Of a stretch of DNA of 36,661 nucleotides, positions 1 through 8,626 are shown piece after piece (the stretch's first letter is position 1; every line of letters starts with the position of its first letter). The DNA comes from Clostridiales bacterium (GTDB lineage Bacteria > Bacillota > Clostridia > Christensenellales > UBA1242), in NCBI GenBank assembly GCA_015069415.1, contig SVIQ01000008.1, positions 1 through 36,661 on the forward strand, in the 5' to 3' direction. The notes below the pieces were generated by a model, which saw only the letters and a program-made list of their open reading frames with translations, had not been told where the DNA came from and made no database searches. A program made the translations under genes and the position numbers.

Positions 1-747
1 GTAAAGTCCGCATGAATTTCGATTAATGTTTTTTATTATTTGATTGTAACTTTCATCCCCTGGTATTAAGTAAACTGTTCCGGTTTCTGTCCCCATTGTT
101 AGATTTACGTAAGCTTCTTCTTCAAACTCTTGATTCGCTAGGCGGGATACTATTATTTCACAGACCTCAAGTTCTGGCTCTCTTGCTTGATTTTCAATTT
201 CCGGTAAGAACGATTGAATTCCATAAACTCCAAATGAAGCTGAGACTTTTCCCATTTTGTATGCATTTGTTACTTTGTTTCCTGGTAATGTGTAGTTGAT
301 TGTAAAGCCATCATCATCAATTACATTTGCTTTTAGTTTAGTTGCTGGTATCTCATTCTTTTCAAAGTTGGATACTTTTATTTTATCTCCATTTAAATTG
401 TACCATGTTGAGAGAACTAGTGTTTGTGTTCTTGGTGTTATTGGTTCTATTGTTACTACTAAATTTGCTAAAGCATAAACGCTTGTGTTAGATTTGTTTT
501 CTACTTTTCCTATGTTAATTGGAATCGTGTCACCTGGTAAAATTCCATTTAGTGGAACACTATCTCCTTTAATTGAAGTAAATTCTTCGTTATTGACGTT
601 ATACAAGGCAATTTCTAGATTTGCAAAGTGTACGTCATAATCTTTAATCTTTTTTGATTCAAAGTAAGCAATAAGGGTTTTTACGCTCATAAAAGTTAAA
701 ACAAAAAACAGCAACAACATTAATATTGTTGAAATGCTTTTTGTCAC
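1..747 (-). CDS. Exported or membrane-anchored protein, 3' end cut by window edge
   Basis: The frame is open from a GTG at 747 to the window edge (249 codons seen). AAAGGAAAC lies just upstream of the GTG, which fixes this start rather than the ATG at 720. Residues 4-28 form one hydrophobic segment ending LIAYF, followed by a polar, beta-rich region with many Asn, Thr and Val. The end of the segment resembles the ..LAYF.. boundary of SipW-dependent TasA/camelysin-type secreted proteins, but no SipW peptidase is in view, so this is only a suggestion. It lies 89 bases downstream of hemW on the same strand and may be co-transcribed with it. Function unknown; extracellular location likely. Confidence 0.7.
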   Translation of the reverse strand, partial: MTKSISTILMLLLFFVLTFMSVKTLIAYFESKKIKDYDVHFANLEIALYNVNNEEFTSIKGDSVPLNGILPGDTIPINIGKVENKSNTSVYALANLVVTIEPITPRTQTLVLSTWYNLNGDKIKVSNFEKNEIPATKLKANVIDDDGFTINYTLPGNKVTNAYKMGKVSASFGVYGIQSFLPEIENQAREPELEVCEIIVSRLANQEFEEEAYVNLTMGTETGTVYLIPGDESYNQIIKNINRNSCGLY

Positions 748-836
748 TGTTTCCTTTCTATTTTCTCTTTTGAACACTTGCCCCCACCCCACGTATTTTT
801 CCTTAGTACGCTCAAAGTTATGTAAATCTTAATTAT

Positions 837-1982
837 TTAAATCAATTCTAACATAATTGAATTGCTAACATAAAAGTAAGGATCTGTAATTCTTAAATAA
901 CCGTCTGAAATTTCAATCATACCATTGTCTAGCAACTTTCTAATTTGCATTGCTCTTGTTGCCAAAATATCTTCACCAAAAAATTCTTGAAAGTATGCCA
1001 AATTAAGTCCTTTACTACGTCTTAAACCTAGCATAATTGTTTCCATTCGTTTTTCAGCAATGGATAAATACTCTTTGCTAAATATAACAGATTTTCCTTG
1101 ACTCAAATTGTCAATATATGTGTCTAGGCGCTTAGTGTTGAAGAATCTGTAACCATCAATGAAACTATACGCAGAAACACCTAATCCAAGGTACTGTGTG
1201 TGGTTCCAGTACTTCATATTGTGTCTACACTCAAAACCTGGACGGGCAAAATTTGACACTTCGTAACGAATAAATCCTTTCTTTTTCAAGAAATCTGCAA
1301 CTTTGTAATATGTTTTTGTAATATGCTCGTCATCATGAGGTTTTACTAAGCCTCTTCTTATTTTATCTGCTAAAATTGTACGTCTTTCAATTTGTAATCC
1401 ATATGTTGAAATATGCTTAACATTGTTTTTAACTAAGAACTTTGCAGTCTTCATAACTTTACTGCTTTTTTGTTCTGGAAGACCAATCATAAGGTCTGCA
1501 CTTACGTTTACAAATTCACTGTTCTTTAGAATGCTAAATGTCTCTTTAATATGCTTTTTAGTTTGATTTCTGCCGTTTTTTGCAAGAAGTTTTGAGTCCA
1601 AACATTGCACACCTACACTAATTCTGTTGACACCAGCTTGAACGTACTCAAAAAACTTATCCTTATCAAAAGATGAAGGATTTACTTCAATTGAAATTTC
1701 AGCATCGTCAGCAATGTGAAAACTGGAATACACTTTTCTTAGCATTCCGCTGATAAAACCATTATAGACGATGCTTGGTGTTCCGCCACCGATAAAAATT
1801 GAATCAAAAATTACGTCGTTATAATCATTTTTTACCAAATCCATTTCTGTACATAATGCGTCTAGATATAATTCTTGCGCTTTGTTATCCATAGAAAATG
1901 ACACAAAATCACAATAATCGCATTTACTTGAACAAAAAGGAATATGAATATAAAGCCCTCTTGGCCTTAAGTCTTTTTCCAT
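837..1982 (-). CDS. hemW: Radical SAM heme chaperone HemW (HemN-like)
   Basis: 381 residues, the usual HemW length. The N-terminus has IHIPFC followed by CSSKCDYCDF, giving the CxxxCxxC iron-sulfur motif at C17, C21 and C24. The residue after the last CxD is F, as in HemW; true coproporphyrinogen oxidase HemN has an extra Cys there. GGGTPS (SAM binding) follows near residue 65, and the C-terminal HemN region is present. HemW binds heme and hands it to respiratory proteins; it is not the decarboxylase despite frequent HemN labels. The gene follows lepA on the same strand, an arrangement also found in Bacillus. AGGGGTG before the ATG serves as ribosome site. The family call is firm; the physiological client is unknown. 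Confidence 0.93.
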   Translation of the reverse strand: MEKDLRPRGLYIHIPFCSSKCDYCDFVSFSMDNKAQELYLDALCTEMDLVKNDYNDVIFDSIFIGGGTPSIVYNGFISGMLRKVYSSFHIADDAEISIEVNPSSFDKDKFFEYVQAGVNRISVGVQCLDSKLLAKNGRNQTKKHIKETFSILKNSEFVNVSADLMIGLPEQKSSKVMKTAKFLVKNNVKHISTYGLQIERRTILADKIRRGLVKPHDDEHITKTYYKVADFLKKKGFIRYEVSNFARPGFECRHNMKYWNHTQYLGLGVSAYSFIDGYRFFNTKRLDTYIDNLSQGKSVIFSKEYLSIAEKRMETIMLGLRRSKGLNLAYFQEFFGEDILATRAMQIRKLLDNGMIEISDGYLRITDPYFYVSNSIMLELI

Positions 1983-2055
1983 TTTTCACCCCTGTTTTTT
2001 ATTATTATAAACAATTAAAACAAAAACTCCTAACAATTTTAGTTAATTTTTACAA

Positions 2056-3855
2056 TTAATCGTCTAATTTTAGTATTGTTACAAATGCTTCACTTGGAAG
2101 TTCAACGCTTCCGAGTCTTCTCATTCTCTTTTTACCCTCTTTTTGTTTTTCAAGAAGTTTACGCTTACGTGTAACGTCTCCACCATAACATTTTGCTAAA
2201 ACGTCTTTTCTAATCGCTGAAATTGTTTCCCTTGCAATTACCTTTCCGCCAATTACAGCTTGGATTGGAATTTCAAACAAATGTCTAGGAATAACCCCTT
2301 TTAACTTCTCGCACAAAGCTCTACCTCTTGCGTAAGCCTTTTCTTTGTGAACAATGATTGACAATGCATCACAAACTTCTCCGTTTAGCAAGATATCCAT
2401 CTTTACCAAATCGCTTTCAGCATATCCCGACAATTCGTAATCCATACTTGCGTATCCTTTACTAATTGATTTAATTTTGTCGAAGAAATCATAAACAATT
2501 TCATTAAGTGGCATTGTGTAATTTAGCTTTGTTCTGTTAGCGTCGATATATTGCATATCAATATACACACCACGTCTATTTGCGCACAAATCCATAATAC
2601 CACCTAAGAACTCTTTTGGTGTTAAAATTTCCATTTTTACAATTGGCTCTTCCATTTTGGCTACAGTTGCTAAACTTGGCATTTGACTAGGATTTGTCAC
2701 ATCAAAAACTCTTCCCGCATTATCGTAAATTTTGTACTCAACGCTTGGCGCTGTTGTAATAATGTCAAGACCGAACTCGCGCTCCAATCTTTCAGTAATG
2801 ATTTCCATGTGAAGAAGACCTAAAAATCCGCATCTAAAGCCATGACCTAACGCCAAAGACGTTTCTTTTGTGAAGTTTATGCTTGCGTCATTTAATTTTA
2901 GTTTTTCAAGTGCCTCACTTAGTTCTTGGTACTTATTTCCATCAAGCGGGAATATTCCACAGAACACAACGCTTGTTGCTTCCTTGTATCCCTCCAATGG
3001 CTTTTCAATTGGGTTTTGTTTTAAAGTAATAGTATCTCCTACTTTTGTGTCACAAACTGTTTTAATTGAGGCTGCAATGTATCCAACATCTCCAGCTCGC
3101 AACACATCAACCGCCACCGCATTAGGTTTGTAAACACCAACTTCAGTAACAGTAAATGATTTTTTAGTTTGCATGAAAAGGATTTCATCCCCAACTTTAA
3201 CACTTCCGTCAAAGATTCTAACCATTGAAACAGCGCCTTTGTATGAATCGTAGTAACTGTCAAAAATCAATGCTTTTAACGGTTTTGTTTCATCTCCTGT
3301 TGGAGCTGGAACATATTTTACAATTGCCTCAAGAACTGACTCAATATTAAGTCCAGTTTTTGCACTTATTCCGCAGGCATTATCACAAGGAATTCCAATA
3401 ACGTCTTCAATTTCTTTCTTTGTTCCCTCAACGTCTGCGCTCGGTAAATCAATTTTGTTGATTACTGGTACAATTTCAAGATTTGCGTCAAGTGCAAGAT
3501 AAACATTTGCTAAAGTTTGAGCTTGAACACCTTGACTAGCATCAACTACAAGCAACGCACCTTCGCATGCAACAAGAGACCTACTTACTTCGTAAGAAAA
3601 GTCAACATGTCCTGGAGTGTCAATCAAATTTAAAGTGTACTCTTCCCCATTATAATTATATTTCATGCATGCAGGAGTAAGCTTGATGGTAATACCTCTT
3701 TCTCTTTCAATATCCATACTGTCTAAAAGTTGCTCTTCCATATCTCTTTTTGCAACAGTGTTAGTATATTCCATAAGCCTATCTGCTAAAGTTGATTTTC
3801 CATGATCAATATGTGCTACTATACAAAAATTTCTAATTTTATCCATTCTACTCAT
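2056..3855 (-). CDS. lepA: Elongation factor 4 (LepA), ribosome back-translocase GTPase
   Basis: About 599 residues, normal for LepA. G1 [10 protein letters not shown]2 RGITIK, G3 DTPGHVDF, G4 NKIDLP and G5 SAKTG are all intact, followed by EF-G-like domains and the LepA C-terminal domain rich in Lys/Arg. EF4 acts on stalled or mis-translocated ribosomes. Start: the frame stays open to an ATG at 3864, but that codon overlaps the -10 box (TATAAT, 3863-3868), so it cannot be in the mRNA. ATG 3855 ([10 protein letters not shown]) fits the family start, and ATG 3846 is the alternative. No Shine-Dalgarno precedes either, so the message would be leaderless or nearly so. A terminator hairpin upstream isolates the gene from the HNH cassette. 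Confidence 0.95.
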   Translation of the reverse strand: MSRMDKIRNFCIVAHIDHGKSTLADRLMEYTNTVAKRDMEEQLLDSMDIERERGITIKLTPACMKYNYNGEEYTLNLIDTPGHVDFSYEVSRSLVACEGALLVVDASQGVQAQTLANVYLALDANLEIVPVINKIDLPSADVEGTKKEIEDVIGIPCDNACGISAKTGLNIESVLEAIVKYVPAPTGDETKPLKALIFDSYYDSYKGAVSMVRIFDGSVKVGDEILFMQTKKSFTVTEVGVYKPNAVAVDVLRAGDVGYIAASIKTVCDTKVGDTITLKQNPIEKPLEGYKEATSVVFCGIFPLDGNKYQELSEALEKLKLNDASINFTKETSLALGHGFRCGFLGLLHMEIITERLEREFGLDIITTAPSVEYKIYDNAGRVFDVTNPSQMPSLATVAKMEEPIVKMEILTPKEFLGGIMDLCANRRGVYIDMQYIDANRTKLNYTMPLNEIVYDFFDKIKSISKGYASMDYELSGYAESDLVKMDILLNGEVCDALSIIVHKEKAYARGRALCEKLKGVIPRHLFEIPIQAVIGGKVIARETISAIRKDVLAKCYGGDVTRKRKLLEKQKEGKKRMRRLGSVELPSEAFVTILKLDD

Positions 3856-3862
3856 AAATGTC

Positions 3863-3891
3863 ATTATATCAAACTAGTAGTTTTTTGTCAA
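3863..3891 (-). promoter_or_regulatory. lepA promoter, TTGACA-17-TATAAT
   Basis: Perfect -35 TTGACA (3886-3891) and -10 TATAAT (3863-3868) with a 17-base spacer. The expected transcript start is about 3856, one base before the ATG at 3855. Confidence 0.85.
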
Positions 3892-3893
3892 AA

Positions 3894-3922
3894 GAAAAAA
3901 GAGCTTTATGCTCTTTTATTTC
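3894..3922. terminator. Bidirectional terminator between HNH cassette and lepA
   Basis: Inverted repeat AAAGAGC / GCTCTTT with a short loop and T-rich flanks on both strands. It ends the minus-strand HNH transcript just before the lepA promoter. Confidence 0.75.
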
Positions 3923-3940
3923 GTTAAACTTTAATGATTT

Positions 3941-5185
3941 TTATTGATCTTCATGAGATGAGTTTTTCCCAGCTGTCTGTTTTTCTCTAACTACCAGCAT
4001 TCCAAACTTTATCATCTCTTCAAATTGCTGTCTTTCAGTGTCGTTTAAGACAACTTCATTATTTATAATTTTGTGATAATATCTACCTAAAGGGAAACCA
4101 TATTTATCGACAAAATCTTTCTCAATCACCCAAGTTTTGAATGTGTGATAATATCTTTTAAGCCTTTGAAGGAAGAATTCAAAGTTGTCAATTCTGTCGT
4201 ACTGATAACAAAATTCTAAAATTTCCTCATTTGAAACATGATTTTCAATCATTTTTCTTAATTTGTTACAATGGTTGTTCGCAATTTGATAATGACATAT
4301 GATTCCTAACTTTTTCAATCTGTCACTCACCATCACTAGATTTGCGAGATCTTGTCTTTCTATTCTATTACTTTTCTTGTCTTTAATTTTTGTGTAAAGA
4401 ATTGCAAACTCATGCCAAAGCTCTTCTAGAACTCCATTTATTTCTTCTTTGTCGCGTTCTTTATCTAAGATTCTACCTCTAAAAATATATTCACAATTTT
4501 TCTTTATGTGATCAAAAAGTTGATACAAGAAAGTAATCGCGTCAAGATGTTTATTGTACAAATGATGTCTATTTTTTTCTTTTGCCCATCTGTTGACATT
4601 GTCATTCAATTTCTTTTTGTCAAAATCTCTAAGACGAGTTACCATATGTCTGTAAATCTCAACAAGACGATACTCTTCACACTTTTCATGTTCAGAATCC
4701 CACCAATCTAATAGATGATAGCCATATTTTTGCTTGTTTGCATAGTGCCCAACAAACAAAAGATTCCAATCGTCCGTTGATCCTCCCATAGAAACTGGGA
4801 TAATATGTTCCATTTCAATTTCTTCATTGTCTCTTAGTAAAAATCTTCCAGTGTAAGGACATTTATACTGAAAACCTTTTAAAACATCATAAAATCTAGC
4901 TAGAGATGTTCCGTAATGAAGATTTCCATACGATCTTGCACAGTTTCTCTCAGCAATACCATAAAATTTTTCTCTTGAATAAATCCTTTCGGCTGTTTTT
5001 TCTACAAGACCTGTTGCGTTTCTTAATTCTGCAATTTCTTCTTCTGTTAATTCTTCTTCATATTCTTGAAAAAATTTTTCAACTTCAAAAAATATTTTCT
5101 CTTTTAATTCTTCAACTGAACAGACATTGTCTCTATTCATTCTTTTAATGATTCTTTCTATTAATGTGTCTTCGTGCCTAATCAT
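3941..5185 (-). CDS. HNH endonuclease-like protein A with helicase-associated-like C-terminus
   Basis: 414 residues. An N-terminal acidic helical region (1-105) precedes a compact HNH domain: KCPYTGR at 108-114, MEHIIP with H127, GG at 134-135, WNLL with N141, and ANKQK with N150. This H-N-N pattern is that of a metal-dependent nuclease. A long helical, basic segment follows (170-355). Residues 362-391 (YGFPLGRYYHKI.., then L.D.ER..FEEM) resemble the helicase-associated DNA-binding domain. The protein is homologous to the next gene (5197-6492): both share an LTE..ELR-like helix, an A.R..GNL stretch and the GG..D..N block in the same order. The two genes are 11 bases apart, share one promoter and end at the terminator at 3894-3922. 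No transposase, helicase or methylase is adjacent. A defence or DNA-processing role is inferred only from the nuclease fold and cassette layout. Confidence 0.7.
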   Translation of the reverse strand: MIRHEDTLIERIIKRMNRDNVCSVEELKEKIFFEVEKFFQEYEEELTEEEIAELRNATGLVEKTAERIYSREKFYGIAERNCARSYGNLHYGTSLARFYDVLKGFQYKCPYTGRFLLRDNEEIEMEHIIPVSMGGSTDDWNLLFVGHYANKQKYGYHLLDWWDSEHEKCEEYRLVEIYRHMVTRLRDFDKKKLNDNVNRWAKEKNRHHLYNKHLDAITFLYQLFDHIKKNCEYIFRGRILDKERDKEEINGVLEELWHEFAILYTKIKDKKSNRIERQDLANLVMVSDRLKKLGIICHYQIANNHCNKLRKMIENHVSNEEILEFCYQYDRIDNFEFFLQRLKRYYHTFKTWVIEKDFVDKYGFPLGRYYHKIINNEVVLNDTERQQFEEMIKFGMLVVREKQTAGKNSSHEDQ

Positions 5186-5196
5186 AAAATCCTTTT

Positions 5197-6492
5197 CTAT
5201 TCAAAATTATATATTTCTGTTAAATCTCTTCGCTTTAAATTAGGATTATTTAGAATTTCAAGATATCTCTTAGGAGCTGGTCTACCAATGCAATCAATTT
5301 TCACTCCCAAATCTCTTAATATTTGATTTTCTTCTTCATATAAACACAAAAAGCCTTTTTCGACATCTGAAATAAACAGAATAAGATCCGCCCATTTTGA
5401 ATCTCTAAACTGATCTTTTAATTCTTCAATTTTATGTGTTTTTAAGAAGATTTTTAACAAATCTACAAATTCTAAAAATCTAACAACAATTTTGTCTTTG
5501 CTTAATAATTCAACAGTTCTTTCATCATCTGCTTTTATAATTTCATTAAATCTATCTGTTATATCATAAGCATTATAACTGCCCTTTTCATGCAATTCTT
5601 GAATTATCGGAATTCTTTGTCTTATTTTTTTCAAAAATGAATGATACGTGTTTCTTTTCAATTTTAAACTTATATCTCTATCTTTCACATTTGGCCATAC
5701 TAGTTTGTAAACTGCACCAAATTTTGCATACATTATTGACATCAATTCTGGATCTTTACATTTTTTAGTTCCAAAAAAATCTAAATACTCATCTTCAACT
5801 TTAATAATAAAATGAGCTAATGTGTAAAGAATTTCAAGCGTTGCACACTCTTTTTCTTTAGATTCAATTAATGAATCTGCAATCTCATTAAATCTTTTAA
5901 TATACCATGAAGCACCAACTTCAGGATGAAAAATGTACATATAATCCATTGGAGTTAAATCATACTTATGTAAATTAGCAGCAGCGCTAACAAGATAACA
6001 AGAAGACTTATCAGTTCTTCCTCCTTTGCTCGCTGGATAAAAATGTTCTAACGATACATTTTGAGGACAACCAATTAGAGGAACTTCGTCATACATACAA
6101 CAATAATTTTCTCTTCTAACTCTTTCCCTCAATTCCTTTAGATACTCATCATTAAGCAAATTTCCAGGAGCTCTTCTAACAGCATATGAGGTTTTTTCTC
6201 TCAAATAAGCAATATTCAATCTCGAATCAAGCAATTCATCCAACACGTATTTTGTCTTTTTTAATTCATCCCTTTCCGTTTCATTTAAAGAGCTGTATGC
6301 GTCTTGGTTCATGTTTATGAATGAATTAATCAACTCAGAAATTTTAGCAACTAATTCATCAATAGCAGTCCAATTTCTGTTTAATTTTAACAATTCTTGC
6401 TTTACATAATCAATTGTACATTTTTTAAATTTCTGAAACCTGTCTCTTTCTTGTAATTGCACTGTTTTCTTTACTAACAAACTTTTTCTCAT
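5197..6492 (-). CDS. HNH-fold protein B, paralogue of A, probably catalytically altered
   Basis: 431 residues, first gene of the two-gene cassette. A helical N-terminus (1-125) leads into an HNH-like region: YCCMYDEVPL at 130-139, SLEHFYP with H150, KGG at 156-158, and AANLHK with N173. When the block is aligned without gaps to protein A, the central Asn (A: N141) is replaced by Ser (S164), while the first His and last Asn remain. A long helical C-terminal half with many Lys, Glu and Leu follows. There is no helicase-associated-like tail as in A. SD-like AAAAGGA precedes the ATG. The asymmetry suggests a heteromeric pair with one active and one structural or weakened subunit, but that is inference. 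I do not recognise the full-length family. Confidence 0.65.
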   Translation of the reverse strand: MRKSLLVKKTVQLQERDRFQKFKKCTIDYVKQELLKLNRNWTAIDELVAKISELINSFINMNQDAYSSLNETERDELKKTKYVLDELLDSRLNIAYLREKTSYAVRRAPGNLLNDEYLKELRERVRRENYCCMYDEVPLIGCPQNVSLEHFYPASKGGRTDKSSCYLVSAAANLHKYDLTPMDYMYIFHPEVGASWYIKRFNEIADSLIESKEKECATLEILYTLAHFIIKVEDEYLDFFGTKKCKDPELMSIMYAKFGAVYKLVWPNVKDRDISLKLKRNTYHSFLKKIRQRIPIIQELHEKGSYNAYDITDRFNEIIKADDERTVELLSKDKIVVRFLEFVDLLKIFLKTHKIEELKDQFRDSKWADLILFISDVEKGFLCLYEEENQILRDLGVKIDCIGRPAPKRYLEILNNPNLKRRDLTEIYNFE

Positions 6493-6508
6493 AATTATCC
6501 TTTTAAGG

Positions 6509-6537
6509 ATAGTAACATAAATTCATACTTTTGTCAA
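6509..6537 (-). promoter_or_regulatory. Promoter of the HNH two-gene cassette
   Basis: TTGACA (6532-6537), 17-base spacer, TGT-TACTAT extended -10 (6509-6514). A small ATCCTT/AAGGAT hairpin lies in the leader and includes the ribosome site. Confidence 0.75.
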
Positions 6538-6613
6538 CACTTGTTTTACGTGTAATTTTTAAGTACAAGCAAATTTCGACAAATTTAAACATATACTCAT
6601 TAGAGGTAAATTT

Positions 6614-7306
6614 ATGGTTTTTGAAACGCTTGGATTATTCATGTCTAAACTAATGTTTTTTCATGGATATATCAACGATTTTAATGGTTTCCCCAACCCA
6701 TTAAGCAAAGAGGAAGAAGACGATTTAATTGACAAAATGAGAAATGGAGACAATGACGCCCGAACAACTTTAATTAATCACAACTTACGCCTTGTCGCCC
6801 ATGTTTGTAAAAAGTACAATTCAACTGCCGAAGCAGACGATTTAATTAGCGTTGGATCACTTGGGCTTATTAAAGCGATTGACAGTTACCAAAAAGGAAA
6901 AGGGTCACAACTCTCCACTTACGCATCCCGTTGTATTGAAAATGAAATTTTGATGCTTCTTAGAGCAAATAAAAAACATAAAGTTTGTGTCAGCATTGAA
7001 GAAGTTGTAGGAACAGACAAAGACGGCTGTGAAATGACTTTTAAAGACATCATTCCTCAAAGCAAAGAAAAAGATCCAGACCAAGTGGTTGAGAGAAAGA
7101 TTTTAATGGAACAAATCACACAAGACATGAAAAAACTACTCAGCGATCGTGAATATAAAGTTTTATCCCTTCGTTACGGAATTGACGACGGCATTGAACG
7201 CACTCAACACGAAGTTGCTGAAATGCTAAACATTAGCAGAAGTTACATTTCCCGAATAGAAACAAAAGCTTTGCAAATAATCGCCGATTTACATAATAAA
7301 AAGTAA
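6614..7306 (+). CDS. sigK: Sporulation sigma factor K, pro-form
   Basis: 230 residues. After an N-terminal stretch of about 20 mostly hydrophobic residues comes FPNPLS, then region 2 (NHNLRLVAHVCKKY, DDLISVGSLGLIKAID, STYASRCIENEIL) and region 4 (LSDREYKVLSLRYG, ISRSYISRIETKAL). Order and wording match B. subtilis SigK, including the pro-sequence that SpoIVFB removes from membrane-bound pro-sigma-K. The gene is continuous, with no skin-type interruption. AGAGG lies 7 bases before the ATG, supporting the start that keeps the pro-sequence. A TATACT box at 6592-6597 would start the mRNA about 10 bases before the ATG; no convincing -35 was seen. Sigma K drives late mother-cell genes (coat, lysis). 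Confidence 0.88.
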   Translation: MVFETLGLFMSKLMFFHGYINDFNGFPNPLSKEEEDDLIDKMRNGDNDARTTLINHNLRLVAHVCKKYNSTAEADDLISVGSLGLIKAIDSYQKGKGSQLSTYASRCIENEILMLLRANKKHKVCVSIEEVVGTDKDGCEMTFKDIIPQSKEKDPDQVVERKILMEQITQDMKKLLSDREYKVLSLRYGIDDGIERTQHEVAEMLNISRSYISRIETKALQIIADLHNKK

Positions 7307-7318
7307 TTTTACATAATT

Positions 7319-7345
7319 CTAAGAGGTTCATCCTCTTTTTTTATT
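7319..7345 (+). terminator. sigK terminator
   Basis: AAGAGG-TTCAT-CCTCTT hairpin followed by seven Ts, 12 bases after the sigK stop codon. Confidence 0.8.
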
Positions 7346-7350
7346 TTATA

Positions 7351-7362
7351 GAACAAATGTTC
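7351..7362 (+). promoter_or_regulatory. LexA (DinR) SOS box upstream of dinB
   Basis: GAACAAATGTTC is a perfect match to the Gram-positive LexA core GAAC-N4-GTTC. It lies 10 bases upstream of the dinB -35 box. Confidence 0.85.
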
Positions 7363-7371
7363 GATAAATGC

Positions 7372-7400
7372 TTGATTTTGTCTTTTAAACATGGTATAAT
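7372..7400 (+). promoter_or_regulatory. dinB promoter with extended -10
   Basis: TTGATT (7372-7377), 17-base spacer, TGG-TATAAT (7395-7400). The expected transcript start is 7407, the A of the dinB ATG. Confidence 0.8.
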
Positions 7401-7406
7401 TTAGGT

Positions 7407-8591
7407 ATGGAAATGAAAAAAAGAGTTATTCTGCATGTAGACATGAACAATTTTTATGCGTCCGTTGAGTGTTTGCTTAATCCGGCTCTTAAGAATTATG
7501 CGGTTGCAGTTGCAGGAGATCCAAACAAGCGAACAGGCATTATTCTTGCTAAAAACTACTTAGCAAAAGTTTTTGGTGTGAAAACTGGCGAAGTTATTTG
7601 GATGGCAAAGCAAAAATGCCCTACTCTTATTTGCGTTGCCCCGCATTTTGATAAGTATGAGGAATTCAGCAAACGCGCGTTTGAAATTTACTCAAAGTAC
7701 ACTGACCTAATTGAACCATTTGGAATTGATGAATGTTGGCTTGACGTTACTGACAGCTTAAAACTTTTTAACTCTACCCCTAGTGCACTTGCTAAAAAAA
7801 TTCAAGACGACATTTTCTCTTCTCTTGGGCTTAGCGTTTCAATTGGAGTTAGTTTTGGCAAAACTCTTGCAAAGCTTGGTAGTGACATGCAAAAACCTAT
7901 GGGACTAACAGTCATTGATGAAAACAATCATATTGACATACTAAAAAAGTTGAACATTGAAGAAATGATTATGATTGGAAAGCACACAGCGAAGAAACTC
8001 CGTGAAATGAATATAAACAAACTTTATGACCTTTACATTCAAGACCCCGCATTTTTAAAACAAAAATTTGGTGTTGTTGGATTATATATGCACAACGCAG
8101 TTTCGGGTATTGATGATGACAAACTAATTGTTCCCAAAGAAGAAGACATTAAAAGTGTCGGTAACGGATCGACTGCAGTAAGAGACATGACAACAGATGA
8201 AGAAATTAAAGATTTCTTGCACGACTTGTCTGTCAAAGTTTCTAGAAGACTACGAACTCATGGTTTCAGTGCAAAGACAATTCATCTTAGCATTAAATTT
8301 GCCGACTTCACTTACCTTTCTGCTCAACACACAAAAGATGTTTACTTTAGCAACGAACAAGATATTTTCAATTTTTCATATGAGATTTTTAGAGAACTAA
8401 CAGGTGGACAATTTGCTCCAGTTAGAGCGCTTAGAATTTGCACAACAAACTTAACAAACAAAGGTGAATCTAAACAAGTAAATTTGTTTACAAACATAAA
8501 AAATGAAAAGCTGTGTTCAGCCATTGACTCCTTAAAAGAAAAGTATGGCGAAGACGTAATTTCTCTTGCAAAAGACTTCAGAGAATTTTAA
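7407..8591 (+). CDS. dinB: Y-family DNA polymerase IV (DinB/UmuC family)
   Basis: 394 residues. Catalytic carboxylates are D12 in HVDMNNFYASVE and D108-E109 in GIDECWLDVT. SIGVSFGKTLAKLGSD follows, then a helix-hairpin-helix near 200 (LNIEEMIMIG..) and a little-finger domain. QVNLF near residue 362 is a clear beta-clamp binding motif. The enzyme extends primers past lesions at low fidelity. Control by LexA is supported by the box at 7351-7362. The promoter places the mRNA 5' end on the start codon and there is no Shine-Dalgarno, so leaderless translation is likely; the ATG at 7413 would still leave only six bases. The closest Bacillus relatives are YqjH/YqjW-type polymerases; which subgroup is not decided here. 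Confidence 0.92.
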   Translation: MEMKKRVILHVDMNNFYASVECLLNPALKNYAVAVAGDPNKRTGIILAKNYLAKVFGVKTGEVIWMAKQKCPTLICVAPHFDKYEEFSKRAFEIYSKYTDLIEPFGIDECWLDVTDSLKLFNSTPSALAKKIQDDIFSSLGLSVSIGVSFGKTLAKLGSDMQKPMGLTVIDENNHIDILKKLNIEEMIMIGKHTAKKLREMNINKLYDLYIQDPAFLKQKFGVVGLYMHNAVSGIDDDKLIVPKEEDIKSVGNGSTAVRDMTTDEEIKDFLHDLSVKVSRRLRTHGFSAKTIHLSIKFADFTYLSAQHTKDVYFSNEQDIFNFSYEIFRELTGGQFAPVRALRICTTNLTNKGESKQVNLFTNIKNEKLCSAIDSLKEKYGEDVISLAKDFREF

Positions 8592-8614
8592 AGAATTTTG
8601 TTCAAATTTTTACA

Positions 8615-8620
8615 TATAAT
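8615..8620 (+). promoter_or_regulatory. -10 box of the lytic transglycosylase gene
   Basis: TATAAT followed by six bases and then the ATG at 8627, so the transcript would start on the start codon. No good -35 hexamer was found at 16-18 bases. Confidence 0.55.
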
Positions 8621-8626
8621 AACATC

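Noticed and set aside
3856..3864. ATG at 3864 as the lepA start
   Set aside because: It overlaps the -10 box of the only good promoter, so it should not be transcribed; the family start fits ATG 3855 or 3846.
4746..4880. Cas9-type HNH domain in protein A (CPYTGR .. HIIP .. NKQK)
   Set aside because: The block resembles many HNH nucleases. There is no RuvC, bridge helix or CRISPR array, and the protein is far too short for Cas9.
8039..8236. 65-codon minus-strand ORF inside dinB
   Set aside because: Antisense shadow of a conserved coding region; no ribosome site.
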